The notes below the pieces were generated by a model. It saw nothing but the letters and a program-made list of their open reading frames with translations. It was not told the origin of the DNA and did no database searches. 64,000 bases of DNA from Salinispora pacifica CNR114 (GTDB lineage Bacteria > Actinomycetota > Actinomycetes > Mycobacteriales > Micromonosporaceae). How positions within the stretch are numbered: position 1 is the first letter of the stretch; every line of letters starts with the position of its first letter. Positions 8,296 through 16,450 of this stretch are shown in pieces. The position numbers and the translations under genes were made by a program. Location of the stretch: assembly GCF_000514775.1 (NCBI RefSeq), contig NZ_AZWO01000004.1:196089-260088 (forward strand), given 5' to 3'.

Positions 8296-9018
8296 TCACA
8301 CCACACCCCGATGCCGCTGGTCAGGTGTGGGAGCAGCCACCGGCTTCACCAGGCCGCAATCATATGCGGTGATCACAAGTTGCACCCGGTCGCGGGCGCC
8401 AAGTTTGCTCAACAGATGCGATACGTGAGACTTGACAGTCTTGACAGCGATGGTGAGATGCCGGGCAATCTCGTCGTTAGACAGCCCCTGCCCGATGAGG
8501 CCCAGCACCTCCACCTCCCGGGACGTCAACTGTTCGAGCCGGGACCGCACTGGGCCGGCAGGGCCGGTGGGCCGAGCGCCAACGTAGTGCTCGACCAGAC
8601 GCGCCAGGATCGATGGAGCGAATAGCGACTCGCCGTCACACGTACGCCTGATGGCATCCAGCAGATCCTCGGGCCGGCTGTCCTTCAGCAAGAAGCCAGC
8701 TGCTCCGGCGCGGAGCGCGTGAAAGACGTACTCGTCAAGGTCGAACATACTCAGGACCAACACCCGGGTGTGCCCGAGCTCGGGTAGTCGGCAGATATCT
8801 CGGGTCGCGTCAATGCCGTCGAGCCGCGGCATCCTGACATCCATCAACACGATGTCGGGGGCCAAGGTCTCGGCGGCGGCGATCGCCTCCATCCCGTCGC
8901 CGGCTTCTCCAACCACGGTGAGATCGGGTTCGGAATCGATGATCATCGCGAGGCTCCGTCTGAGTAGGAGCTCGTCATCAACGACAACGACCCGCAGCGG
9001 TGGCGCTGACGCAGTCAT
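8296..9018 (-). CDS. NarL/LuxR-type response regulator
   Basis: 240-aa two-domain regulator. The receiver (about 9-125) has the acidic pair VVDDE, the phospho-acceptor in DIVLMDVRMPRLDG and the conserved lysine in GFLLKDSRPEDLL. The C-terminal LuxR HTH (about 160-225) reads LTSREVEVLGLIGQGLSNDEIA and VKTVKSHVSHLLSKLGARDR. The start ATG overlaps the stop of the kinase gene by 4 bp, giving a coupled kinase-regulator pair. It lies next to, and is divergent from, the lactococcin-972-type ABC transporter genes, which are plausible targets. Ligand and target are not shown by the sequence. Confidence 0.9.
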   Translation of the reverse strand: MTASAPPLRVVVVDDELLLRRSLAMIIDSEPDLTVVGEAGDGMEAIAAAETLAPDIVLMDVRMPRLDGIDATRDICRLPELGHTRVLVLSMFDLDEYVFHALRAGAAGFLLKDSRPEDLLDAIRRTCDGESLFAPSILARLVEHYVGARPTGPAGPVRSRLEQLTSREVEVLGLIGQGLSNDEIARHLTIAVKTVKSHVSHLLSKLGARDRVQLVITAYDCGLVKPVAAPTPDQRHRGVV

Positions 9019-9875
9019 ACCGTCCCTTCGGGCAGGGTGACCGCCAAGCGAAACCCCGCGACTTCCCCACGCTCCTTCGCGCGCGGCCCTGCCGTCAGGG
9101 TTCCCCCCAGGCTGCTGACCCTCTCCCGCAGACCGACGAGACCAAGGCCGGCGCCGGGTCGAACGACCCAGGCCCGACTCGGCCCTCCGTCGTCAACCGT
9201 CACGCACACCGCGGCTGGGGTCCGCGTCAAACCAATTTCTACAGTAGTCGATCCGCAGTATCGGGCGCTGTTGGCCAACCCTTCGCGAACGACCCTGCAG
9301 ATCGCCACCTGGATACCCGGCGACACCACGCCGAGATCCCCCTGAGCCAGGGTGACATGTAGACCGGCCCGCCGGGCGCCCTCAATGATGGCGGGCAGGG
9401 ACGCCAGTGTCTCAGTCGGATGGCGGGCAGGCAGGCGGTCAACCTCCCGAAGCGCATCCATCATTCGGCGGAGCTCCGCCGTCGCCGTCCTGCTGATGGC
9501 CTCCACATCCGCAATAGCCGCCAGCAACACCTGATCGTCCGGCTTGCGCGCATGCAGGTGGGCGGCGGCGGCTACTCGTACAGTGATCATGCCCAGACCG
9601 TGAGAAACGATATCGTGCAGGTCCCGGGCCAGGTGCAGACGCTCGGCGAGTACTGCCTCCGCGACATCCCGACGCGCCATCGCCGATTCATGCTCACGCC
9701 GCTCGACCAGCAAGCGGACTATCGCCCAAGCGGAGATTGCCGCGAACATTGACAGCAAGACAGCCACGAACGGCCAGGTAAGTCCGAGCACGAGAACGGC
9801 CACCAGCACGACAAGCAGCATGCCGGGCGGCAGCAGCAGCCATGACCGTCGGAGGCGGTACCAGCTCTCGGTCAT
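9015..9875 (-). CDS. NarL-family sensor histidine kinase
   Basis: 286-aa HisKA_3-type kinase. Two membrane helices lie at about residues 12-55, with almost no extracytoplasmic loop, followed by a coiled segment. The H-box reads LHLARDLHDIVSHGLGMI. The C-terminal ATPase domain has an N-box-like region (REGLANSARYCGSTTVEI) and GAGLGLVGLRERVSSLGG. A short-loop sensor of this type is usually an intramembrane or envelope-stress sensor, often paired with an ABC transporter. It is translationally coupled to the downstream regulator. Its start region is divergent from the bacteriocin-type permease gene, sharing about 200 bp. Confidence 0.88.
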   Translation of the reverse strand: MTESWYRLRRSWLLLPPGMLLVVLVAVLVLGLTWPFVAVLLSMFAAISAWAIVRLLVERREHESAMARRDVAEAVLAERLHLARDLHDIVSHGLGMITVRVAAAAHLHARKPDDQVLLAAIADVEAISRTATAELRRMMDALREVDRLPARHPTETLASLPAIIEGARRAGLHVTLAQGDLGVVSPGIQVAICRVVREGLANSARYCGSTTVEIGLTRTPAAVCVTVDDGGPSRAWVVRPGAGLGLVGLRERVSSLGGTLTAGPRAKERGEVAGFRLAVTLPEGTV

Positions 9876-10072
9876 GCGGCGCAGCCTACCGTTCCGGTCT
9901 CGGTGCCGCCCGTGCTCGACGTGCGAATGCGAACCCTCCGGGTAGCCGGTGTCAGACCACGGTCCGACGGACTCAGGGCCGAAGAGCGACCCTCAAGGCC
10001 GACCACGGCCCGATGCGCGCCGGCGAACACCTTGATTCAGTGGATACGGCGAACGTCATCGTGCTCGCCGCA

Positions 10073-12100
10073 ATGTCCACGGATCGCTCAGGAGGGTCGT
10101 TGTACAAGCGTGTGGTAGTCGCGGTCTCGGGTGCGCTGTTCTCCCTGATGGCTTTGGTGGCGGTGATAGTCACCGATCTACACGACCGAGACTTTCCACA
10201 GGCCATAACTGCACAGAGCAGGCTGGGCCTGGACTTCGGAGAGTCGCAGTTCAGCGACAGGGAGGCGTTTTCGGTACTGACGCAGTTGGACGCCGACTTG
10301 AGCCTGGGCCTGCTACGGATCGCACCGGACCTGATCGGTGACGGTGACGGTAACGGTAACGGTAACGGTAACGGTAACGAGCAGATCTTCGTAGCACTCA
10401 ACGACGGAAATCTGCCCGCGACGTTCCACTCGTTCAGCGGCGTCGGCACGGCACGGATTGTCGACCGGGACCGGCTGACCAACTCTTCACCGGACGGTTC
10501 GTACCTGGTCACCGGTTCTCTCTCGGGGCTGACAGAGTTGGAGAGCCGGCTGGCCGGCAAAGGCGTACGGGTGACGCGCACCGATGCCTCTGTGATCAGC
10601 AGCCTCGGGTTCGTCCTGCAGGAGGGTGGCTTCGCCGTACCCGTCCTGGCCGCCTTCGCCCTAATCGCGACGCTGGCGCTGTTCTGGTTGTCGATGAAGG
10701 CGCGCAGCCGCGCACTCAGGGTGCTCGCCGGATGCCCCACGCTACGCATTCAGGCGCAGGATCTGGGCGGGTTTGCGGCCGCCCTCCTCCTCCCAGCAGC
10801 CGCTGTCACCATCGCTGCCACCAGCTACGTTGGCCTCGCTCGTGGTTGGCTCTACATCGACGTCTTCGTCAAGGTGCTGGCGGGCGTGGAGGGCACGGTC
10901 ATCGCGGTAGCGCTCTTCGTTGCCCTGATCATGTCGGCCTCCGCCTGGCCAAGCACGGCGATGCTCGCTACTCGGCAGCCCGCGGTGAAGAGCCTTCGTT
11001 TGGCGGCCGTGGTCCTCCAGGCACTGACCTTCCTGCTGGTGGTAAGCACCGCCGACCCGGCCTGGTCGGCATATCGCAACTCCTCCGCTCAAGCCGCGGA
11101 GATGGCACAGTGGAAGAACCTCGCGAACCAGGTCACGATACAGCTCGGGATAAGCGACGATGAAATGACCAGCCTCGAACCGTTGATCGGCAACCTTGTT
11201 GAAGACGGCGAAAAGGCCGGAATGATCGCCTCCTCATACACCTTCCACAACGAGACATGGGGCAGCGGTTTCGGTGACTACTCAGCAGTTTCCTTCGTAA
11301 ACCAGCAATGGCTCGACCTGACGACCATCAACGCACCGGCAGGGGCGCTGACGCCGGTGCCGTACCAGGACGTGAGCGGCATGCTCTCCCGGGAGTTCAC
11401 CGATACGTTCTCCCTGCTGTCGAGAGGGAAGCGACCCGGCACGGAGGTCCTGTCGGGATTCGAATATCTGCAGCCTGCCAGCGGATTCCGGCTACCAGTC
11501 GCCCAGGGTGGCGGTGGAGATCTCCACTTCTTGGGCAATGTTCTCGTCGCCATCGTGCCCTCCCTGCACCAAACCTTCAACGACCGAAACCTAACTTCCA
11601 TGCTCTCGACGAGAAACGTTCTGTTCACCGGCGTGGCGGCAACCCAGGATTTACTCGAGCGCAACGGCCTCTCTGCCGGGGCACTGGTCGGCCAAGGGGT
11701 CGAGGGCGACCTCAGTATCGTCTACGTCGCGGAGCGAGGGATCCTCCGAGCACAGTTCATGGCATATATGGCCTGGCTGATGAACCTCGCGCTCGCCGCC
11801 CTGGCCGTCGCCTTCACGGTCGCGACCCTGATCAGCGCGCTTATCACCGCCCTACTGCACGTAAAGCGCGACTTCCCCTTGCGGCTGTCCGGCCGCCCGT
11901 GGGCGCAGATCCTACAAAGCCGGGTGATGAGGGAGTCGCTGGCCGGATCGGCACTCATCGGTCTCGTCGCGCTATTTCAGAGGCCGGACAACATCGCGGC
12001 ACTGCTGGTAGCCGCGCTGTGCGGGATGATTATCGTGCCGCTGGGGCACGTGTGGGCCGCGAGTTGGTTTTTCTCCGGCGTCAGCAGGCGGCGAATCTGA
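10073..12100 (+). CDS. Lactococcin-972-type (DUF1430-like) integral membrane permease/immunity protein
   Basis: About 675 aa. An N-terminal membrane helix (near residues 13-33) is followed by a roughly 160-residue extracytoplasmic domain, a cluster of helices (about 190-340), a second large extracytoplasmic domain, and C-terminal helices (about 560-660). This FtsX-like layout plus the partner ATPase fits the bacteriocin-associated integral membrane proteins of lactococcin 972 systems; that assignment is from memory of the family. ATG 10073 lacks a clear Shine-Dalgarno. A TTG at 10100 just after AGGAGGG is an alternative. The end overlaps the ATPase start (TGATG). A hexanucleotide repeat encodes a Gly-Asp/Gly-Asn stretch in the first outer domain. 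No precursor peptide gene was found nearby. Confidence 0.7.
   Translation: MSTDRSGGSLYKRVVVAVSGALFSLMALVAVIVTDLHDRDFPQAITAQSRLGLDFGESQFSDREAFSVLTQLDADLSLGLLRIAPDLIGDGDGNGNGNGNGNEQIFVALNDGNLPATFHSFSGVGTARIVDRDRLTNSSPDGSYLVTGSLSGLTELESRLAGKGVRVTRTDASVISSLGFVLQEGGFAVPVLAAFALIATLALFWLSMKARSRALRVLAGCPTLRIQAQDLGGFAAALLLPAAAVTIAATSYVGLARGWLYIDVFVKVLAGVEGTVIAVALFVALIMSASAWPSTAMLATRQPAVKSLRLAAVVLQALTFLLVVSTADPAWSAYRNSSAQAAEMAQWKNLANQVTIQLGISDDEMTSLEPLIGNLVEDGEKAGMIASSYTFHNETWGSGFGDYSAVSFVNQQWLDLTTINAPAGALTPVPYQDVSGMLSREFTDTFSLLSRGKRPGTEVLSGFEYLQPASGFRLPVAQGGGGDLHFLGNVLVAIVPSLHQTFNDRNLTSMLSTRNVLFTGVAATQDLLERNGLSAGALVGQGVEGDLSIVYVAERGILRAQFMAYMAWLMNLALAALAVAFTVATLISALITALLHVKRDFPLRLSGRPWAQILQSRVMRESLAGSALIGLVALFQRPDNIAALLVAALCGMIIVPLGHVWAASWFFSGVSRRRI
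10337..10378 (+). repeat. In-frame hexanucleotide tandem repeat
   Basis: Seven tandem 6-bp units, two GGTGAC then five GGTAAC, inside the permease gene. They encode GDGDGNGNGNGNGN in the first extracytoplasmic domain. Because the unit is a multiple of three, copy-number change alters the loop length but not the frame. Confidence 0.9.
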
Positions 12101-12765
12101 TGGGAATACCGATGCAAATTGAAACCCAAGGTGTCTCCGTGGTAATAGGTGGACGTTCGGTGCTCAATAATGAGTCCGTACGCTGCGAGCCCGCGACGAT
12201 GACCGCCCTCGTGGGTCCAAGCGGGTCAGGAAAAACAACTCTGCTGCACTGCCTCGGGCTGCTACTCCCGGTCAGCCAGGGTCAGGTTCTGATCGATGGC
12301 AAGGATGTCACAAAGTACGGGTCGGCGGCGCGGCGTCGATTCTGGCGGGACCACGCAGCATTCGTACTGCAAGACTACGGCATCATGGAATCAGAATCTG
12401 TTGCCTTCAACGTAACGATGCAATCGAGCCAGCTGGGCAAGCGGGCCTCCGGGGACGTACGGCGACTGGCGCAGATTCTCGATCGGACTGGGCTGGCCGA
12501 CCGGCCAGATGAGGCGGCCAGCCACCTTAGTGGTGGTGAAAGGCAACGACTCGCCATAGCTCGGGCCATCTACAAACGAGCCGCAGTAGTATTCGTCGAT
12601 GAACCCACTGCCTCGCTGGACTCCATAAACCGGCGGAAGGTCATCGATTTGTTAACGGAGTTTGCCACCAACGGCTGCACAGTCGTCGCGTCCACGCACG
12701 ACCCGGAAATGATCGAAGCGTGCAACAAGCATCACGAAATTGGGAGCGGACCGGCTGTCGCGTAA
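12100..12765 (+). CDS. ABC transporter ATP-binding protein, lactococcin-972 export group
   Basis: 221-aa single ATPase domain. The Walker A is LVGPSGSGKTTLLHCLG, the Q-loop region FVLQDYGI, the signature LSGGERQRLAIARAI, Walker B AVVFVDEPTASLD and the H-loop VVASTHDPEM. MacB/LolD-type features (PSGSGKTT) fit an exporter working with the FtsX-like permease encoded immediately upstream. The ATG at 12100 overlaps the permease stop; a second ATG four codons in is possible. The two proteins should form the transporter for an unseen substrate, such as a bacteriocin, or an immunity pump. The neighbouring two-component system probably regulates it. Confidence 0.87.
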   Translation: MGIPMQIETQGVSVVIGGRSVLNNESVRCEPATMTALVGPSGSGKTTLLHCLGLLLPVSQGQVLIDGKDVTKYGSAARRRFWRDHAAFVLQDYGIMESESVAFNVTMQSSQLGKRASGDVRRLAQILDRTGLADRPDEAASHLSGGERQRLAIARAIYKRAAVVFVDEPTASLDSINRRKVIDLLTEFATNGCTVVASTHDPEMIEACNKHHEIGSGPAVA

Positions 12766-13027
12766 CCCTACCGCCAGGCCATGCGGCTTCTCACCCTCAT
12801 GACCGCCAGCACCAATACCGGCGCTGCCGTACCCATAGCCGGTCAAACCCCTTGCTGAGCGCGTCGCGCAGGCGCTCGGCGACGGCCCGACGACTCGTCA
12901 GCTGGCGGGCCGGGGCGGCTGTTCGTCGATGTATGCCGGGGTTGACTCCAACACGGTCTCCCACGACCCTGCGCAGTGCACCACCAAGGCCGAATCACCT
13001 GGGTGGCACTGATGACGTCAGTGCCAT
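12766..13027. other. Short gene-free stretch with a possible XRE-TPR 3' remnant
   Basis: No convincing gene. On the plus strand, from 12784, the codons for RLLTLMTA repeat the terminal residues of the decayed XRE-TPR gene (RLLTLMTS at 7957). This suggests the tail of a second lost regulator beside the second small-gene cassette. The remnant is only eight residues, so this is tentative. Confidence 0.35.
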
Positions 13028-13441
13028 TCATGAGGGTTTCTCTTCATCGGGAGAGGCCCTGATGGCGATCCGGTAGGAGCGGTAGTGCCGGGCGGGCCAG
13101 CCAAGGAAGCGGTCGAAGACATCCGCGGCACTGCCGGTGTCGCTGGGATGGAGCTGGTGCAGATCCTCGATCGCGTCGTGCAGACAACTGGCCAGGTAGA
13201 AAAAGAGGCTGACCGGGCTGTCCCGGTGCTCCGTCAGAAGGGCGACCTTCGCCGCTCCGCACGGCCACGGATGGCCGCATCGGCGGCACCGCCACAGCGG
13301 CCGCATGGGCAGATGCGGCCGGGGCAGCCCGGCGCGGACCGCCCCGGCTGACCGCTCTGGCGGAGCCAGCGGCCGTAAGGAAGGGCGTTCCGCCGGCTCG
13401 GACGATTCAGCGTCCGCGGGGCAGCCTCCGTCGCTGTTCAT
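13028..13441 (-). CDS. Small CxxC Micromonosporaceae protein, cassette copy 2, second gene
   Basis: 137-aa protein whose C-terminal two thirds is paralogous to the product at 6275-6568. Shared features are MRPLWRCRRCGHPWPC, ALLTEHRDSPVSLFFYLASCLHDAIEDLHQL and DVFDRFLGWPARH. It has an extra low-complexity N-terminus of about 45 residues and a basic tail. The CxxC...C arrangement suggests a small zinc ribbon; the usual 'flavin reductase' label for such proteins has no motif support here. Its ATG overlaps the upstream stop by 4 bp. Unknown function. Confidence 0.65.
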   Translation of the reverse strand: MNSDGGCPADAESSEPAERPSLRPLAPPERSAGAVRAGLPRPHLPMRPLWRCRRCGHPWPCGAAKVALLTEHRDSPVSLFFYLASCLHDAIEDLHQLHPSDTGSAADVFDRFLGWPARHYRSYRIAIRASPDEEKPS

Positions 13442-13599
13442 CGGGGATCGCGCTCCCGTGCCTGCCGCTCGAAGACGATTCGCCAGACGTACGTCAGCAG
13501 CGGCGGATCGGTCGGTCCCGGCTGCATCGGCAAAGCCGAAGTTAACCGAGGTCGTGGCAGGTCGCCGACCGTTGCGTTGCGTGAAATATAGACAGTCAT
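13438..13599 (-). CDS. 53-aa small protein, cassette copy 2, first gene
   Basis: Begins MTVYISRNATVGDLPRPR and ends LLTYVWRIVFERQARERDPR. It is paralogous to the 52-aa product at 6565-6723 along its whole length, and it is coupled by an ATGA overlap to the same kind of CxxC gene downstream. Conservation of the gene pair, order and coupling in two places 7 kb apart supports both being real. No known domain is recognised; the tail is basic and amphipathic, which could suit nucleic acid or protein binding, but that is speculation. Confidence 0.6.
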   Translation of the reverse strand: MTVYISRNATVGDLPRPRLTSALPMQPGPTDPPLLTYVWRIVFERQARERDPR

Positions 13600-14044
13600 G
13601 ACCGGACGCCACTTTGACTCGCTGTGTGAGTGCGGTGGGCTTGTCGACACGCCGGCAAGCCCACCGCCACTGGCCGGCGACCGGGAGCAGACCGCCGGCC
13701 ACCCGCTCACGCAGCCCTGATAGCAGTACGCGAGCGAGGAATCACCCGTGCGGTTGACGGAGTGCCCGGTGGGGACCATTTTCGGTGCGTTGGGTCGTAT
13801 TCCGACCCGCCGCCGTAGGGCACGTCCATCTGAAGCTCCCTGGTGTGACATTGCCGCTGGCCCGTCGGCGCGCCATGGCGGTCAGGACGGTCCTAAGCCA
13901 TTCGCCGACGTGTTTCTGGCCTCTACGATCGCTGGCGGCACCGCTTGGAGATAGACCCAGCGTGGTTGGCCACGGTGGGTCTCACCATGACCGTCTTAGG
14001 TCAATACGAAGAAAACGGGGGCGGCCATCGTTACGAAACTTGGT
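13600..14044. other. Gene-free stretch upstream of cassette copy 2
   Basis: 445 bp between the small-gene cassette and the end of the APH-like gene. The short open frames here have no family resemblance and no good ribosome-binding sites. It should contain the minus-strand promoter of the cassette. I see no clear hairpin, operator or gene remnant. Confidence 0.5.
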
Positions 14045-14929
14045 TCAGAGAATGTGCCAGCGACGGAGTTCCGGCCCGTCGTCAACAAGGCCCGTGATCC
14101 GGTGGTGCACCTCGTCGGCGGCCTCGGTCCCAGACCGGGACTTGCGAGCGTTGGTAGCGATCATCTGCAGCTCACGAAGCTGGCACAGTTTCTCGAACCC
14201 TGGCCAGGATGTGGCGTCCCAGCCGTAGGCTGCGGTGAAGTCGGCGAAGGCATCCGCGCCTGGTGGGTCGAACCGGCGGCAGTGGACAGCCACGGTTGCG
14301 ATGTCCCACTCCCGGGGTCCGACAGCGGCACCGTCCCAGTCGGCCAGTACGGGCGTGCCGTCGAAGTCGCGCAGCGCGTTGCGGATCTGGGGATCGGACT
14401 GAATCATGCTCGTGCCTCGGGGAAAGCACATCGCTTCCCAGCTGGCCGTCATTGCTTCAAGCCGACACATCAGCAGATCCCGTTCCTTGTCGTTCAGGAT
14501 CTTCGCGCGGGTGACGGACCGCTCGATGCTGCGGATCGGTCGGAGTACGGGCAGTGGCACCGGCGGAGCCGGCAGGGCGTGCAGGTCTCGGAGCAGCGTT
14601 CCGAGCTCGGAGACGGTGATGCGGTTGTCGTACGCCGGGTCCAGCCGCTGCCAGACCGTGACGACGTGCCCACCCACCCGCAACGGCTGGACCAGTCCTG
14701 GGTGAAGGCCCACGGTGGGGAACCCTCGGTCCACCAGCCAGTGGACCACCGCCACCATCCCGCGCACCCGTTCGAGGCCATGGTCTCCGGGGGCGATCTT
14801 GATAACCACGTCACCGACTGCGTACACGGCGTTGGTGTGGTGCCGCAGCAGGGTCGCGTCCAAGTCGTGGTAGCCAAGGCGACGACATACCTCGGCGAGC
14901 ACCGGCCGGGTGCGCGCCTCGACGAACAT
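14045..14929 (-). CDS. Aminoglycoside phosphotransferase-fold (APH) family protein
   Basis: 294-aa protein with a small-molecule-kinase fold. The N-lobe includes HHTNAVYAVGDVVIKIAPGD (ATP-lysine region). The catalytic loop reads MIQSDPQIRNAL, keeping the Asp and Asn of the D-x4-N pattern but with Gln where APHs usually have His. The metal-binding segment is VLADWDGAAVGPREWDIA. Such proteins phosphorylate hydroxylated small molecules; resistance activity cannot be claimed. The ATG at 14929 follows AGGAG, 7 bp after the stop of the upstream XRE-TPR gene. The two genes are therefore probably one operon, a frequent pairing in actinomycetes. Confidence 0.75.
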   Translation of the reverse strand: MFVEARTRPVLAEVCRRLGYHDLDATLLRHHTNAVYAVGDVVIKIAPGDHGLERVRGMVAVVHWLVDRGFPTVGLHPGLVQPLRVGGHVVTVWQRLDPAYDNRITVSELGTLLRDLHALPAPPVPLPVLRPIRSIERSVTRAKILNDKERDLLMCRLEAMTASWEAMCFPRGTSMIQSDPQIRNALRDFDGTPVLADWDGAAVGPREWDIATVAVHCRRFDPPGADAFADFTAAYGWDATSWPGFEKLCQLRELQMIATNARKSRSGTEAADEVHHRITGLVDDGPELRRWHIL

Positions 14930-14936
14930 GGGGCTC

Positions 14937-16292
14937 CTAGGGACCGGGTGCTGCTGTGGTCCCAAGCCTACGGGCGCTCTCGCGGCAGGCCCGCACATAG
15001 TCCGTAAGGACCGCGACCTCACCAGGCCGGCTCTCCTCAGGGATCGCCCTTGTCACGTCGGTGGCCCTGGTCAGGATGATTTCGGTCCGTTGCGCCTCGG
15101 GTAGGTCCGCGACAGCATCACGCGCGGTCACCGCCGCTTCGGTCGCTCGCCGGTCCTGGGCAAGGCACATCGACCGATCCAGGGCGATGAGCGCCGCATC
15201 AATAGGTACGGCCGGAGCCGCGCCGTAGAGCCGCAACGCCTCTTCCTGGATCCGATACGCCTCACCCGTGTCACCCAGCCAGGTGTAGGCACCGGAGAGG
15301 TAGAACAACAGCCGCTTCACCGGGAACCGGAAGGCCACGTCGGTGTCCTCGTCACCAGCCTGATCGAACAGCCGACGCGCCTGGTCAATTGCCGACTCTG
15401 CCTGCTCCGCAGCACCGATTCGGGCCAGCGCACGCGCCCGGCCTGCGGCTGCCAAGGCAGCAGGTGACGATGCGATGGATGTGACCGCCAAAGCTGCGTC
15501 AGCCAAAGCAACAGTCTGGGTCGGGTCCCCGAAATAGTACGGCAGCATCGCCGCTTGGGCCCGCACCAACACCCTGAGACGAGCCTCCCCACTGTCGTCC
15601 GCCGCGTGGATCGCCGTGCCATACCAACGCCGAGCCTCGGCCGCATCCCCGAGCCGCATCATCGCATCAGCGCACATCGTGGCCAGCAACGCCGCCACCC
15701 CGGAAATCCGGGCCTGAACCGCCGCCGGCTGCCGCCGAAGGGACAGCATCTGAACCTCCCGGCAGTCGGCAGCCAACAACGACAGCATGACCTGAGGCGA
15801 GGCCGACGGGTAAAGCGTCATGTGCTCGCTTGCGGACTCCTCAATCAACTCAAGTTGCCGAGGAGCGACACTTGTCAACGCCAAAGCCTCGTCCAGGCCA
15901 AGCCGTAGTCTCGCCAGGCCGCCTACCTCCACGCTGGCGTCCGCACTTGCCAACGGACTGTGTGCTCCGCTATCCGCGGCCACGACATCGGAGTCCCCAC
16001 CCACGCGGGTGCCCGCGTCCCGGCCGAGTCCCATCGCTGGACGCGGGATGCTAAGGCCGACCGCGATTCGCTCCAGCACCTCGTAGGCCGTTACCTGACG
16101 GATGCCCTTGGCGATTTCCGCCGCACGGTTCGACGAAATCCCCACGAGAGCCGCAATCCTGCCGTAAGACACGCCCCGAGCGTGCAGGAAACGGAAGACC
16201 GCGGCAACGTCCCGCCGCTGCAGGAATTCACCGATCGGGCGGCCGTTCCAGACTCCCGACCTCCACCACTCGGGATTCACCTGCGAGCCCAC
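14937..16292 (-). CDS. XRE-family HTH regulator with TPR-like C-terminus
   Basis: 451-aa regulator. An N-terminal helix-turn-helix (about residues 20-75, with VSYGRIAALVGISSNRAAEIAKG) is followed by a Gly/Ala/Asp-rich linker and a long alpha-helical region (about 120-440) rich in Ala/Leu/Arg pairs typical of TPR repeats. This architecture is common in Streptomyces and Micromonospora pleiotropic regulators. The GTG at 16292 lies five bases after GGAGG; a GTG two codons upstream overlaps the Shine-Dalgarno and is less likely. It probably forms an operon with the APH-fold gene. Ligand and targets are unknown. Confidence 0.8.
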   Translation of the reverse strand: MGSQVNPEWWRSGVWNGRPIGEFLQRRDVAAVFRFLHARGVSYGRIAALVGISSNRAAEIAKGIRQVTAYEVLERIAVGLSIPRPAMGLGRDAGTRVGGDSDVVAADSGAHSPLASADASVEVGGLARLRLGLDEALALTSVAPRQLELIEESASEHMTLYPSASPQVMLSLLAADCREVQMLSLRRQPAAVQARISGVAALLATMCADAMMRLGDAAEARRWYGTAIHAADDSGEARLRVLVRAQAAMLPYYFGDPTQTVALADAALAVTSIASSPAALAAAGRARALARIGAAEQAESAIDQARRLFDQAGDEDTDVAFRFPVKRLLFYLSGAYTWLGDTGEAYRIQEEALRLYGAAPAVPIDAALIALDRSMCLAQDRRATEAAVTARDAVADLPEAQRTEIILTRATDVTRAIPEESRPGEVAVLTDYVRACRESARRLGTTAAPGP

Positions 16293-16450
16293 AATCACCT
16301 CCGATCGAACAAGTACCTATCGTCAGCACCACGCATTCACACCATCACATCAAGTCGGGACAGGTCGAGTCGCTGGATGCCCCACAGGATCGAGACTGGT
16401 GACATCATCCGGAACCCCCACCGTGGGCCCTCACGGTGCTTCAGGAAGGG

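Noticed and set aside
12843..13031. Short open frames on both strands between the ABC ATPase and cassette copy 2
   Set aside because: No ribosome-binding site, no family resemblance and Arg/Pro-rich composition typical of random high-GC frames.
13028..13441. Common automatic label 'flavin reductase' for the CxxC small proteins
   Set aside because: No flavin or nucleotide-binding motif is visible; the paired cysteines fit a small zinc ribbon better, so no enzymatic function is claimed.
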